56,722 nt of DNA from Bacteroidota bacterium (GTDB lineage Bacteria > Bacteroidota > Ignavibacteria > UBA10030 > BY39): positions 1 through 56,722 of the forward strand of contig JAUXOG010000133.1 of the NCBI GenBank assembly GCA_030682385.1, written 5' to 3'. The position numbers were made by a program, and so were the translations under genes. Positions 47,134 through 55,731 of the stretch are shown piece after piece (position 1 is the first letter of the stretch; every line of letters starts with the position of its first letter). The notes beneath the pieces were generated by a model that was not told where the DNA came from, did no database searches, and saw only the letters and a program-made list of their open reading frames with translations.

Positions 47134-47162
47134 TTGATATTAGAATACTTTCTATATATATT
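47134..47162 (+). promoter_or_regulatory. Predicted promoter of the lipoprotein/DUF5723 pair
   Basis: TTGATA at 47134-47139, a 17-base spacer and TATATT at 47157-47162, 24 bases before the ATG. Confidence 0.5.
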
Positions 47163-47186
47163 CAAGCCAGATGATAAAACAGAATT

Positions 47187-49229
47187 ATGGCAAATAAAAG
47201 AGTTAAATTTTTGTGTTGTAGTTTGGTGTTGTTCTTAGTGTTGATCGCAGTTAATTGTAACCTGCGAAAACCGGTTGCACCGGTTTGGGATGTTCAGGTC
47301 AACTTTCCAATTGTAAACCGTCCTTATGCAATTGATTCGCTTATCAAAAAAGACACTTCTCTTATTAAAATAAATCCAACAAACGGATTACTAACTTATT
47401 CATATTCGCAACCGGCGGCTTCCGATAGTGTAGGCGATAAAATCAATATGAAACCGGCACAGCCACCACAATTTAAAATTGCGGTTGGAACAATTCCATT
47501 CAGAGATTTTTCGTTTGGTGTCGATATCCCGAATCCCGGTATTCCCTCCGGAATAATTCCTCCGGGCGATCTTCCGCCGATTTCAATAGAGATGCCTTCA
47601 TCCGACCAATTCGATTATTTGGAATTTGAAAGCGGAGTTATCAGATTAACAGTAACCAATTCAACCCCGATCACTATTACTTTCGATTCAATCCGATTTA
47701 TAGACAGAGACAATCACAGATTCGTATTCGATATTGGATCGGTTCCGCCTTTGCAATCGCGTTTCGCACAGAGTATTTTGGATGGTAAAATAATTCGCCT
47801 TCCGCTAACGTTGGATACAGTTCGTTCCCGCACGCCGGGCAGCTCGACACCCGTTACAATTCCCGACCCAATATTGAGAATTCAATTAGATTTTTTAAAT
47901 CTAATTATAAATAGTGCGCGGGCAAAAATTCCTCCAACAGATGTTTATCGGATTGACAGCTCAAAATTTGTAATCGATTCTTCACCGTCGCCCACCAAAC
48001 TGAAAATCGCTCGTTTTAAAAGTGGTGCTGTTAATTTAAAATTAAGAAACGATTTCGATGTAGCAGCAAATGTGTTATTATCGCTCCCTCAACTTTATCA
48101 CAGGTCAACACAACAACCGTTTTCAATCAACAGAACAATTACCCGAAACGATTCATTGGTTATCCCTGTAAATTTATATAATTACGAATTCAGATCAGCC
48201 GCACCGACAGAGACCTTAACTTACACTGCATCGATCCGGCAGCTTGGTTCGGAAGGGGATACGATGCAGTTTAGAACTTTTTCTCGCACAGACGAACTTG
48301 TAGCTTCCCTGCAAATTCTTCCACCTCCGCAAGATGTGTTCATCCTCTCTTATGTCGAGGGCGTTTTAAAACCAACTCTGCTAGGTTTCGATACTTTGTT
48401 AAATATCAAATTAGGAGATGTGCCCACAATATTTTCGATCGACAGTTTACGTTTGCCTGATGCAACTTTTGTATTAAATCTCTCAACTCCTAATATTCCG
48501 ATACAAATTGGGGGAAGCATAAAGTTAGATGATTCTATTAAATATTCCATCACAATTCCGCAAACTAATCTTGCAGCGAGTTCAACAACACCGGTTACTA
48601 TTAGTGGGGCTGATGTTGTTTCTTCGCTTTCACGTTATGTTTCGGCAAATAAAACCCTGCCGAATTCATTCAAGTTAGGTACGAATGCAACCATCAATCC
48701 GTTTTATGTGGTCGGTTCAATTTCGAGTTCTGATAAAATCGGAGGGAATATTTCATTCGAAATCCCTTCGAACATCGGTATCAAGGGAGGAGTTTTTCGA
48801 GATACGCTGCAACTCGGAGATGAAAAGAATGATAACGGCGAAACAGTCGAGTTAGATTCACTTTTAATAAATCGTCTTCAATCCGGGTTTATCAATTTTA
48901 CATTGTCAAACGGAATACCATTAGGAACAAGAATATCGATAAAATTACTCGATGCTAACAGATTGTTTATCCAAAACTTACCAGGCACCGGTCCTGTTCA
49001 GGTAACTTCTGCTCTTGTTGGCGTTGATGGGTTTGCTTCGCAGGCAGTGCAATCAAAGTTTTCTGTTGCAATGAATAAAACTGAGTTGGATAATCTGAAC
49101 AAAGCAAAGTTCGCAGTGCTCGAAATTATTTTCAATACACCTGATTCATCCCCTTCCGTAAAATTCAGAAATTCAGATAAAATGAATGTTCGTGTTTTTG
49201 GAACATTTAATTATCGGGTGGAGGATTAA
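47187..49229 (+). CDS. Putative lipoprotein of unknown function
   Basis: A protein of 680 residues with a signal sequence ending in a probable lipobox (VLIAVNC, Cys near residue 24), so it is likely lipid anchored. After it comes WDVQVNFPIVNRPYAID, then long beta-rich stretches with Pro-rich loops. No enzyme motif or repeat array stands out. It is followed after 5 bases by a DUF5723 gene, and a GGAGG ribosome site for that gene lies within the stop region, so the two are translationally close. The pair may act together at the outer membrane. Confidence 0.7.
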   Translation: MANKRVKFLCCSLVLFLVLIAVNCNLRKPVAPVWDVQVNFPIVNRPYAIDSLIKKDTSLIKINPTNGLLTYSYSQPAASDSVGDKINMKPAQPPQFKIAVGTIPFRDFSFGVDIPNPGIPSGIIPPGDLPPISIEMPSSDQFDYLEFESGVIRLTVTNSTPITITFDSIRFIDRDNHRFVFDIGSVPPLQSRFAQSILDGKIIRLPLTLDTVRSRTPGSSTPVTIPDPILRIQLDFLNLIINSARAKIPPTDVYRIDSSKFVIDSSPSPTKLKIARFKSGAVNLKLRNDFDVAANVLLSLPQLYHRSTQQPFSINRTITRNDSLVIPVNLYNYEFRSAAPTETLTYTASIRQLGSEGDTMQFRTFSRTDELVASLQILPPPQDVFILSYVEGVLKPTLLGFDTLLNIKLGDVPTIFSIDSLRLPDATFVLNLSTPNIPIQIGGSIKLDDSIKYSITIPQTNLAASSTTPVTISGADVVSSLSRYVSANKTLPNSFKLGTNATINPFYVVGSISSSDKIGGNISFEIPSNIGIKGGVFRDTLQLGDEKNDNGETVELDSLLINRLQSGFINFTLSNGIPLGTRISIKLLDANRLFIQNLPGTGPVQVTSALVGVDGFASQAVQSKFSVAMNKTELDNLNKAKFAVLEIIFNTPDSSPSVKFRNSDKMNVRVFGTFNYRVED

Positions 49230-49234
49230 GGGAT

Positions 49235-50614
49235 ATGAGAGCGATATTTATATTTGCTGTTATTTTTTTGACTGTGTTCCAATCGGCAAATGCCGGAGGT
49301 GATCTTACAAATTTACAAGGTATCGGGATGGCGCGAACTTATACGGCGATTGCACGTGGAATAAATTCTGTCGGAATCAATCCAGCTAATCTTGGTTATC
49401 CCGATAAAGGAACAGTAACATTTAATTTGTTGAACTTCGGAACAAAGGTCGGGAGCGATTTAATAGATTTAGATTTATACGAGAAGTATTTCACTGGCGA
49501 CAAAAATGGTGATCCAGTTTTTCTTAAAGATGCTGATAAACGAAAAATACTGGAAGTTTATCCTTCAGGATTGGCGCAAACAGGATTTAATTTTGAATTT
49601 AAGTTATTATCGTTTTCATATCAACATTCAACGGTTGGCGGTTTTGTAGTTAGTGTTATCGAAAGAACAGGCGTCAATTTTTTGATGCCGAAAGATTATG
49701 TCCAATTTCTGCTCTACGGAAATCCGCTCGGCAGTCGTTACGATTTCAGTAAAACTTATTTTAATTCGATGTGGTATCGTGAATACTCGCTTTCGTATGG
49801 CAGAAGGATTCCGCGTTTTATTTTTATGAAGTCGATGACTGCGGGTTTTTCAATTAAGATGATACACGGATTTGGTTTTGCAGAGTTGAGTCGTAATAAC
49901 ACGCACTTTACAACCGATGCGAATGCTAAAATTGCCGGTCGGGTAGATTATCAGGCAAAATTTGCCGGCTTGGATTTGTTAAGAGAAGAAAGTGATGTAG
50001 AGTATTCGCCATTCCCAAAACCCGCAGGTTCAGGATACGGGATTGATCTTGGTATTTCGGGTTTTGTTAATAACGAATTGAGCATCGGAATCGCGCTGAC
50101 AGATGTTGGCGCAATTATGTGGAAACAAAATACGTATGAAAATTCAGGTAATGCAGCGTTTGATTTCGACGATCCTCGAACAGCTCAGGAACAATTAAAC
50201 AATTTGGATACATTGCTGAATGGAACTAATAAACCTATCAAAAATTTTTCATCCGGTTTGCCGACAGTATTGCGTATTGGTGCGGCATATCAGTTCGATA
50301 AAGCCCCGTTCATAAACAAGTTTCCGGGCGAATTACTTTTAGCGCTTGATTACAATCAGGGTTTTAATAATCTCGCAGGCAATACTACGAAACCCCGTTT
50401 TTCGTTGGGGGTTGAATATAAACCTTGGAAGTGGCTGCCTCTCCGTACAGGAGTTTCACTCGGTGGTGTTGATGGATTTAATATGGGATTTGGATTCGGA
50501 ATTCTATTCAGCTTTATGGACATTGAGTTTGCAACCGAAAATTTTGATGCGGCAATTTCGCCACGAAGTATAAGCAGAGCATCGTTTGCTTTCGGGATGA
50601 AAATTAGAATATAA
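49235..50614 (+). CDS. DUF5723-like outer-membrane protein
   Basis: A protein of 459 residues with a signal peptide (about 1-20, ending ANAG). The opening segment GIGMARTYTAIARGINSVGINPANLGYP matches the conserved start of DUF5723 and of FadL/PorV-like barrels of Bacteroidota. The rest alternates beta strands and turns and closes with ASFAFGMKIRI, a barrel-like end. The ligand is unknown. Its last 30 bases plus the palindrome after it recur at 51325-51401 (about 89% identical with flanks), left by the toxin-antitoxin insertion downstream. Confidence 0.75.
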   Translation: MRAIFIFAVIFLTVFQSANAGGDLTNLQGIGMARTYTAIARGINSVGINPANLGYPDKGTVTFNLLNFGTKVGSDLIDLDLYEKYFTGDKNGDPVFLKDADKRKILEVYPSGLAQTGFNFEFKLLSFSYQHSTVGGFVVSVIERTGVNFLMPKDYVQFLLYGNPLGSRYDFSKTYFNSMWYREYSLSYGRRIPRFIFMKSMTAGFSIKMIHGFGFAELSRNNTHFTTDANAKIAGRVDYQAKFAGLDLLREESDVEYSPFPKPAGSGYGIDLGISGFVNNELSIGIALTDVGAIMWKQNTYENSGNAAFDFDDPRTAQEQLNNLDTLLNGTNKPIKNFSSGLPTVLRIGAAYQFDKAPFINKFPGELLLALDYNQGFNNLAGNTTKPRFSLGVEYKPWKWLPLRTGVSLGGVDGFNMGFGFGILFSFMDIEFATENFDAAISPRSISRASFAFGMKIRI

Positions 50615-50628
50615 AACAATCTTTAAAT

Positions 50629-50655
50629 GTAGGTCGGAATTCAATTCCGACCTAC
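50629..50655. repeat. 27-base palindrome, copy 1
   Basis: A perfect 13-bp inverted repeat (arm GTAGGTCGGAATT) around one C, directly after the DUF5723 gene. The same palindrome occurs at 51375-51401 and, truncated, at 52221-52243. Confidence 0.9.
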
Positions 50656-50751
50656 TAGACGAAAGTCAACCATATGAGCGTTAAAGGGATAAAAGTGTGA
50701 GTTCGATGGTGGTTGGATGAGTTGAAGATTTATTGCACGTTGTGATTTTAC

Positions 50752-50780
50752 TTGACAATTATAAGTCCATTTTTTATATT
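50752..50780 (+). promoter_or_regulatory. Promoter of the first toxin-antitoxin module
   Basis: TTGACA at 50752-50757, a 17-base spacer and TATATT at 50775-50780, 36 bases before the antitoxin ATG. Confidence 0.6.
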
Positions 50781-50816
50781 AGCCACAGCTTGAACAATCA
50801 AGAAAGGTTACTTCTT

Positions 50817-51026
50817 ATGACGCAAACACTAAAACCTATGACGACAGACATTCTTGTAAAACAACTCAATAAGGAAATAAAAACACTTCGACGAGACGTA
50901 ACCGAAATGAAAACAGTTTTGTTACGTGTTCTTGCTATTCCTGAAGAAAGTCTTGAGGAATATCAGGATGTCTCTGCAATTCAGAAGGCGTTACGGAAAG
51001 CGCAGAAAACATTTCCTCGTTCATAG
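50817..51026 (+). CDS. Probable antitoxin of the first toxin-antitoxin module
   Basis: A protein of 69 residues from the ATG at 50817, supported by a GAAAGG site upstream and by the promoter. The longer frame from 50733 overlaps the promoter and is not used. The sequence is highly charged and mainly helical (LVKQLNKEIKTLRRDVTEMK), ending in a basic tail. This suits a small antitoxin that wraps a RelE-type toxin. The family was not recognised by name. It lies one base before the toxin gene. Confidence 0.65.
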   Translation: MTQTLKPMTTDILVKQLNKEIKTLRRDVTEMKTVLLRVLAIPEESLEEYQDVSAIQKALRKAQKTFPRS

Positions 51027-51027
51027 T

Positions 51028-51282
51028 ATGATAATTCATAAAACTGACGATTTTCTTGACAATACTGAACATTTGTCAAAAGATGCGCAACGTATCCTCA
51101 AAAGGCAAGAAGAACTTTTCAGAAACAATTGGCTTGACCCGCGGCTTCACATTAAAAAACTCAAAGAGGCAGATGGTGTTTATTCTTTTCGAATAACGCG
51201 GCGTTATAGAGCCCTTTTTTATTTTAGTAAGGGTGAAGCGGTATTGTTTGCTGTAGGACACCGAAAAGAAATTTACAAATAA
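51028..51282 (+). CDS. RelE/ParE-superfamily toxin
   Basis: A protein of 84 residues. The pattern LKRQEELFRNNWLDPRLHIKKL, then GVYSFRITRRYRALFYF and a C-terminal AVGHRKEIYK, matches RelE/ParE-fold toxins, most of which cut mRNA on the ribosome or block gyrase. The ATG at 51028 is chosen because it directly follows the antitoxin stop. An upstream frame (to 50926) overlaps the antitoxin. A 43-base non-coding stretch separates it from the duplicated gene tail at 51325. Confidence 0.75.
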   Translation: MIIHKTDDFLDNTEHLSKDAQRILKRQEELFRNNWLDPRLHIKKLKEADGVYSFRITRRYRALFYFSKGEAVLFAVGHRKEIYK

Positions 51283-51324
51283 ATATAATTCATCACAAAC
51301 ACAACGTTCATGGAGTATGCTATA

Positions 51325-51359
51325 ATCGGTTTGCTTTCAGTATGAAAATTAGAATATAA
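51325..51359 (+). pseudogene. Duplicated 3' tail of the DUF5723 gene
   Basis: The last 10 codons of the gene ending at 50614 recur here as FAFSMKIRI and a TAA stop, compared with FAFGMKIRI. The match continues through the palindrome to about 51418. Alignment of 50581-50672 with 51325-51418 by eye shows about eight substitutions and two single-base indels. It has no start codon and cannot be a gene. Confidence 0.85.
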
Positions 51360-51374
51360 AAACAATCTGTAAAT

Positions 51375-51401
51375 GTAGGTCGGAATTTAATTCCGACCTA
51401 C
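51375..51401. repeat. 27-base palindrome, copy 2
   Basis: A perfect 13-bp inverted repeat with a single central T. It sits between the duplicated tails of the DUF5723 gene and ilvE, the arrangement expected before the toxin-antitoxin insertions. Confidence 0.9.
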
Positions 51402-51544
51402 ATGATAAAAGTCAACCACCCGTGCGGGTCGTTTCCGTTTTTAACAATATCAAAATATTTTTCTTGCACTAAACGTGTAATTTTTCCCGGTTTGCCGTGG
51501 TCAACTGTTTGGTGGTTGATGCAGCAAACAGGTGTTATCTCGGC
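51398..51544 (-). pseudogene. Duplicated 3' tail of ilvE
   Basis: The 166 bases 51379-51544 match 52221-52386 without gaps and with three substitutions. On the minus strand they encode the last 48 residues and stop of ilvE, with Ser changed to Cys once and the final Lys to Met. No start is present. The match ends 8 bases before the stop codon of the YoeB-like toxin gene, so this point marks one edge of the inserted module. Confidence 0.9.
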
Positions 51545-51552
51545 GGTAAATT

Positions 51553-51816
51553 TTATTCGTAATGTGTCCACATCCGAATGACTTTCACAATGCGGCGGTT
51601 TTCGAGGACTTGATAGACGAGGCGATGTTGAATATTAATGCGGCGAGAATAGGCTCCGGTCAAATCACCGACAAGCTTCTCATAGTGTGGGGGATTTTGG
51701 AAGGGGTTTTGTTTAAGAATATTCAGAAGTTCTTCGGCTTTCGGTTTTAATCCGCTTGTCGCAAGTTTTTTAGCATCCTTTTGTGCTTGTTTAGCGTAGA
51801 CAAGCGTCCATTTCAC
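51553..51816 (-). CDS. Txe/YoeB family toxin
   Basis: A protein of 87 residues from a GTG at 51816, which overlaps the antitoxin stop as GTGA. The ATG at 51837 would add 7 residues not found in the family. Near-complete match to the YoeB pattern: KWTLVYAKQAQKDAKKL, LLNILKQNPFQNPPHYEKL, GDLTGAYSRRINIQHRLVY and a terminal RMWTHYE. YoeB cuts mRNA in the ribosomal A site and is held inactive by its YefM antitoxin. Key residues Glu, Arg, His and Tyr of the active site are visible. Confidence 0.9.
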   Translation of the reverse strand: MKWTLVYAKQAQKDAKKLATSGLKPKAEELLNILKQNPFQNPPHYEKLVGDLTGAYSRRINIQHRLVYQVLENRRIVKVIRMWTHYE

Positions 51817-52049
51817 CAAGAAAGCTCCCGAGAGCACTTTTCAATCGGTGTCTTCAAACCTCGAACAATCGACTCACGCATCTTTGGAATAGAGAGCAAA
51901 TACAATGTCTCTTCGATTGCCCGCCAGTCATCGACTGAGATGAGGACTGCCGCGTTCTTCTTCCCGACGATGTGGATCGGCTCGTGTGACTTCTCAGACT
52001 CGGCGAGAAGTTCAGTTACATTTGCTTTTCGTGCTTCTACTGTTCTCAT
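51813..52049 (-). CDS. YefM/Phd family antitoxin
   Basis: A protein of 78 residues. It opens with RTVEARKANVTELLAESEKSHEPI and has the VGKKNAAVLISVDDWRAIEETLYLL core of Phd/YefM. The C-terminal part normally folds over the toxin. An AGGAAA ribosome site precedes the ATG. YefM-type proteins repress their own promoter, and a GACTG/CAGTC inverted repeat in the spacer of that promoter (about 52090-52103) could be the operator. Confidence 0.9.
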   Translation of the reverse strand: MRTVEARKANVTELLAESEKSHEPIHIVGKKNAAVLISVDDWRAIEETLYLLSIPKMRESIVRGLKTPIEKCSRELSW

Positions 52050-52076
52050 AGGATTTCCTTTGTTTCAACTAGTTCA

Positions 52077-52105
52077 AATATACTCAAATGACTGACGACA
52101 GTCAA
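52077..52105 (-). promoter_or_regulatory. Promoter and possible operator of the YefM/YoeB module
   Basis: On the minus strand TTGACT (52105-52100), a 17-base spacer and TATATT (52082-52077), 27 bases before the antitoxin ATG. A short inverted repeat GACTG-TCGT-CAGTC lies partly inside the spacer and overlaps the -35 box, and an ACTAGT palindrome follows the -10 box. Confidence 0.6.
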
Positions 52106-52220
52106 TTGAGCCTTTCAGCTAATCCAGGGAGGAAAAAATCTGTGCAACATTCACGCAAGCCAACGGACACATAACAGAATCTATATTATCACATTACAAA
52201 AATCAACCAGATTAATCTAT

Positions 52221-52243
52221 GTCGGAATTTAATTCCGACCTAC
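52221..52243. repeat. 27-base palindrome, copy 3, truncated
   Basis: The right arm is complete (AATTCCGACCTAC), but the first four bases of the left arm are replaced (CTAT at 52217-52220). Identity with the second copy begins exactly at 52221, so the right edge of the inserted module lies inside this palindrome. Confidence 0.85.
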
Positions 52244-53160
52244 TTGATAAAAGTCAACCACCCGTGCGGGTCGTTTCCGTTTTTAACAATATCAAAATAT
52301 TTTTCTTGCACTAAACGTGTAATTTTTCCCGGTTTGCCGTGGTCAACTGTTTGGTGGTTGATGCTGCATACAGGTGTTATCTCGGCAGCAGTGCCTGTTA
52401 CGAAAACTTCGTTAGCAATCATCAAAAACTCACGTGGGATTGTCGTTTCGATAACTTCGATGCCTTCATCTTTCAAAATTTGAATAACACTTGCACGCGT
52501 TATTCCCGGTAAAATTGCATCGGCGATTGATGGAGTATAAACTTTTCCGTTTTTAACTAAGAAAATATTTTCGCCGCTCCCCTCGCTTACATTTCCGTAT
52601 GCATCGAGTGCTATACCTTCTGCGAAACCGTTTTCGAGAGCTTCAATTTTTATCAACTGCGAACTCAAATAATTTCCCCCCGCTTTCGACATAGTCGGAA
52701 TTGTGTTTGGCGCCAACCTCTGCCACGACGAGATACCAGCTTTAACACCGGTCTCTAACGACTCATCACCTAAATAGGAACTCCATTCCCAAACTGCTAT
52801 CGCTACTTCCACAGGATTTTTTAGCGGGTTCAAACCCATCTCACCGTAACCTCGATAAACAACAGGACGGATATAACAGCTTTTTAATTTGTTATTTTTG
52901 ATTAGTTTTATTGTAACATCTTCTAATGTTTCAATGGAATATGGAATTTTTGTATGATAAATTTTTGTTGAATCATACAGGCGTGCGAAGTGTGGTCGCA
53001 GTTGAAAAATTGCCGACCCCTTTTTCGTATTGTAGCAGCGTATGCCTTCGAACCAGCTCGAACCATAATGCACAACATGGGAGAGCACGTGAATTTTTGC
53101 AGCATCCCACTTTACAAATTTTCCGTTCATCCAAATTGTTCCCGATTTTTTCAAAGGCAT
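52240..53160 (-). CDS. ilvE: Branched-chain amino acid aminotransferase
   Basis: A cytoplasmic PLP enzyme of fold type IV that transfers amino groups between glutamate and the 2-oxo acids of leucine, isoleucine and valine. The protein is 306 residues. Seen: N-terminal IWMNGKFVKWDAAKIHVLSH, HYGSSWFEGIR, Arg in the phosphate site, PLP-binding Lys159 in MSKAGGNYL, EGSGENIFLV, and TGTAAEITPV near the end. Length is the usual 300-310. The 28-base gap to the GNAT gene upstream suggests a shared transcript. Its 3' end was duplicated when the toxin-antitoxin module inserted. Confidence 0.95.
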   Translation of the reverse strand: MPLKKSGTIWMNGKFVKWDAAKIHVLSHVVHYGSSWFEGIRCYNTKKGSAIFQLRPHFARLYDSTKIYHTKIPYSIETLEDVTIKLIKNNKLKSCYIRPVVYRGYGEMGLNPLKNPVEVAIAVWEWSSYLGDESLETGVKAGISSWQRLAPNTIPTMSKAGGNYLSSQLIKIEALENGFAEGIALDAYGNVSEGSGENIFLVKNGKVYTPSIADAILPGITRASVIQILKDEGIEVIETTIPREFLMIANEVFVTGTAAEITPVCSINHQTVDHGKPGKITRLVQEKYFDIVKNGNDPHGWLTFIK

Positions 53161-53188
53161 AAATATTCCTTCCTAAATATTATTCTGA

Positions 53189-54307
53189 TTAAAAATTGCA
53201 TTCATAAATTCTGTATGTTTTATAACGAACTGAATTCATTGTTTCGGCATTGCGGTTCATCATCACGTTGTCTTCGAGTACCCAGCTTGCTTCGCCCCAA
53301 TTGTAACCGAGTTTCAATGCACGTTCGGCTGTTTCAAAAAATAACACACCTGCCGCTCCGCTCTTTTGGTATTCTTTTAAAACTCCTAATGCGATTATAC
53401 GCACTCCATCAATTTTCTTTTTATGACGCATCAACCTGATAAGTCCGGGAATCAATCGTCCCTTTTTGTTGTATCTTAACGCGATGTTTATATCGGGCAG
53501 CGATAAAGCGAAGCCGATAGGTTTACCTTCTACTTCCGCGAATATAACGAGGTCTGGAACAGCCACAGGTTTTAGCGATTTTGCCAATGCTTTGAATTCG
53601 TCATCTGTCATTTTAACGGCGCCCCAGTTGTATTGCCATGCGTCGTTGTAAACTTTATGTATCTTCTTAACCTCTTCATCAAAATTTTTCATGTCGAGGC
53701 TTCGAAAAGTAATTTTATTCCGTTCTTTCACTAATTGTGAAACTCTCGAAAGTTTTTCGCGGTTTACTTTGTGTTGTTCCAAAAAGTGGGCATACAAATC
53801 TTTTGCTTTTTGAAATCCCGCTGCTTCAATCAACTTGCAGTAGTAAGGCGGGTTGTAAGGCATCATTACTGCCGGCGTTTTATCGAAGCCATCGATCAGC
53901 AGTCCGTATTCATCGTTCACCGATGGGTTCACAGGACCTCGCATCACTGAAAAGCCCTTATATTTCAACCACTTACGTGCAGTATTAAACAACTCGTTTG
54001 CAACTGATTGGTCGTCTATACACTCGAAGAAACCGAAAAATCCGATATTCTCGTTGTGTTCTGTGTTATGATTATGATTGATGATAGCAGCGATCCTGCC
54101 CACAACTTCATTATTTTTTAGTGCAAGAAAAAATTCAGCTTGAGCGTGTTTGTAGAACGGATTTTTTTTTCGATCTACTAAAAATCTTCTCTCAAATAAA
54201 AGGGGAGGAACCCAGTAATGATTATCCTCATAAATTTTCCAGGGGAATTTTACAAACTTATTAAACTCGTTTCTGGTTTTTACAACCGCAACTGTAATTT
54301 TACCCAT
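53189..54307 (-). CDS. GNAT-fold acyltransferase, candidate bacterial ceramide synthase
   Basis: A protein of 372 residues, soluble in appearance. Two GNAT-like halves are visible: an N-terminal one with AEFFLALKNNEVVGRIAAI (about 57-75) and a C-terminal one with DLVIFAEVEGKPIGFALSLPD and IALGVLKEYQKSGAAGVLF (about 235-330). Between them lies RGPVNPSVNDEYGLL and VMMPYNPPYY. Proteins of this type are generally annotated as N-acetyltransferases. In Caulobacter the ceramide synthase bCerS belongs to the GNAT family and works with serine palmitoyltransferase and an epimerase-like reductase. The same trio is present here, so N-acylation of a sphingoid base is my inference. Start and upstream stop share one base (TAATG), so translation is coupled. 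Confidence 0.6.
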   Translation of the reverse strand: MGKITVAVVKTRNEFNKFVKFPWKIYEDNHYWVPPLLFERRFLVDRKKNPFYKHAQAEFFLALKNNEVVGRIAAIINHNHNTEHNENIGFFGFFECIDDQSVANELFNTARKWLKYKGFSVMRGPVNPSVNDEYGLLIDGFDKTPAVMMPYNPPYYCKLIEAAGFQKAKDLYAHFLEQHKVNREKLSRVSQLVKERNKITFRSLDMKNFDEEVKKIHKVYNDAWQYNWGAVKMTDDEFKALAKSLKPVAVPDLVIFAEVEGKPIGFALSLPDINIALRYNKKGRLIPGLIRLMRHKKKIDGVRIIALGVLKEYQKSGAAGVLFFETAERALKLGYNWGEASWVLEDNVMMNRNAETMNSVRYKTYRIYECNF

Positions 54308-55674
54308 TAGTTTATCAAGCCGAGTTTTTTTCCTGCTTTAATGAACACTTCGAGAATTTGATCTAAATGCTCGTCTTCGTGTGTTGCCATGTAGCTTGTG
54401 CGCATCATCTGCATTCCGGGTGGAACGCCGGGACTGATGAATGTGTTCACAAAAACGCCGTTGTCGAATAATTCTTTCCACAATGTAAATGCGAGCATAT
54501 CATCCCCAATGATTACCGGTATGATAGCTGTTTGTCCATCGATAATTTTAAAGCCGGCTTTTTTGAAACCTTGTCGCATTTTGTTTGCGTTGCGTATAAG
54601 CTTGTCGATCCGTTCCGGTTCTTTCTCTAAAATATCGAGAGCTGCTAATGCCGCTGCAACCGACGCGGGTGTCGGGCTGGCGCTAAAAATCAATGCTGCT
54701 GAATGGTGCTTCAAATAATTTATAACCCGTTCCGAGCCGACAACAAAACCTCCAAGCGAAGCAAATGTTTTACTGAAAGTTCCGAATGTTAAATCGGTTT
54801 CTTCTACCAAATTGAAATGACTCGCAGTTCCTCTGCCCCCTTTTCCAATAACGCCGACTGAATGAGCGTCGTCAACTAAAGTTCGGGCGTTATATTTTTT
54901 AGCAATCGATACAAGTGCTGGTAACTCGACGATATTGCCCGACGTGCTGAAAACGCCATCGGTTACAATTAATTTTCCGGCTTCTAATGGAAGCCGTTTA
55001 ATTACACGCTCCAGATCGTTCATGTCGTTATGCTTGTAACGAACGAAGTCGGCAAACATTCCTTTTGCCATTACAACACCGGCTACGATACTTGCGTGAT
55101 TATCTTTGTCGGTAATTACATATTCGCCGCGTTGAACAAGTGTTGGAATTATTCCTTGCGCTGTTTGATAACCGGTGCTGAAAAGCAAGCAGGCTTCGGT
55201 TCCCATAAATTTAGCCATTCTCGACTCAAACTCGTTGTGTAAATCGAGGGTGCCGGTTAAGTATCTTGACCCCGAGCAACCGCTTCCATATTTTTCTACA
55301 GCTTTAATTGCTGCTTCTTTAACTTTCGGATGTGCAGTTAAACCCAAATAATTATTTGAACCAGCCATTATTACTTTGCGTCCTTCTATTTGAACAACAG
55401 GACCTTCGTTTTCCTCGATTGTTCTGAAATATGGATATAGACCTGCGGCTTTAACCTCGTCGGCGCGAGTGAAAGAAAAACATTTATCAAAAAGATCGAC
55501 CGGGATTTTAGGTCCACTTTCGTCAATAACAGTAACATCAGGTTTTGTTTCCACTTCTGCGGATGTTCCGTTTTTTGTTTTCCAGTTAAATTTCCCTTTA
55601 AATGATGTTGCCCAATCCGTCATGTTCTTTCGCCAATTGAAAAACGACGTCCTGTCCGAAAAACGAGCTGCCAT
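54307..55674 (-). CDS. Serine palmitoyltransferase-like alpha-oxoamine synthase
   Basis: A PLP-dependent fold type I enzyme of 455 residues that condenses an acyl thioester with an amino acid. Motifs: [56 protein letters not shown] and PLP-binding Lys302 in [11 protein letters not shown]. The family includes serine palmitoyltransferase, 2-amino-3-ketobutyrate ligase, BioF and 5-aminolevulinate synthase. The first is favoured by the neighbours (GNAT protein downstream, epimerase-like reductase divergent) and by the [15 protein letters not shown] type of sequence. There is an N-terminal extension of about 60 residues. The start is supported by AAGGAG 7 bases upstream. Confidence 0.75.
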   Translation of the reverse strand: MAARFSDRTSFFNWRKNMTDWATSFKGKFNWKTKNGTSAEVETKPDVTVIDESGPKIPVDLFDKCFSFTRADEVKAAGLYPYFRTIEENEGPVVQIEGRKVIMAGSNNYLGLTAHPKVKEAAIKAVEKYGSGCSGSRYLTGTLDLHNEFESRMAKFMGTEACLLFSTGYQTAQGIIPTLVQRGEYVITDKDNHASIVAGVVMAKGMFADFVRYKHNDMNDLERVIKRLPLEAGKLIVTDGVFSTSGNIVELPALVSIAKKYNARTLVDDAHSVGVIGKGGRGTASHFNLVEETDLTFGTFSKTFASLGGFVVGSERVINYLKHHSAALIFSASPTPASVAAALAALDILEKEPERIDKLIRNANKMRQGFKKAGFKIIDGQTAIIPVIIGDDMLAFTLWKELFDNGVFVNTFISPGVPPGMQMMRTSYMATHEDEHLDQILEVFIKAGKKLGLIN

Positions 55675-55702
55675 TATTAAACTCCTTAAATAATCCTTAT
55701 AT

Positions 55703-55731
55703 TTGAATACAAATTTTATTTTTAATATACT
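55703..55731 (+). promoter_or_regulatory. Predicted promoter of the epimerase-like reductase gene
   Basis: TTGAAT at 55703-55708, a 17-base spacer and TATACT at 55726-55731, 40 bases before the ATG at 55772. The -10 box overlaps the -10 box of the opposite promoter. Confidence 0.45.

Noticed and set aside
50752-50780. Foreign origin of the first toxin-antitoxin module from its E. coli-like promoter
   Set aside because: Housekeeping genes in the window have the same promoter type, so the promoter does not mark transfer. The duplicated tails are the real evidence.
50733-50816. Longer antitoxin reading frame starting at 50733
   Set aside because: It would start upstream of and across the TTGACA-N17-TATATT promoter. 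The ATG at 50817 has the ribosome site and the right spacing.
50629-52243. Integron cassette array with attC sites carrying the toxin-antitoxin genes
   Set aside because: The palindromes lack the attC core (GTTRRRY and its complement), are perfect instead of having bulged bases, and no integrase is present. Duplicated gene tails are not expected from cassette insertion.
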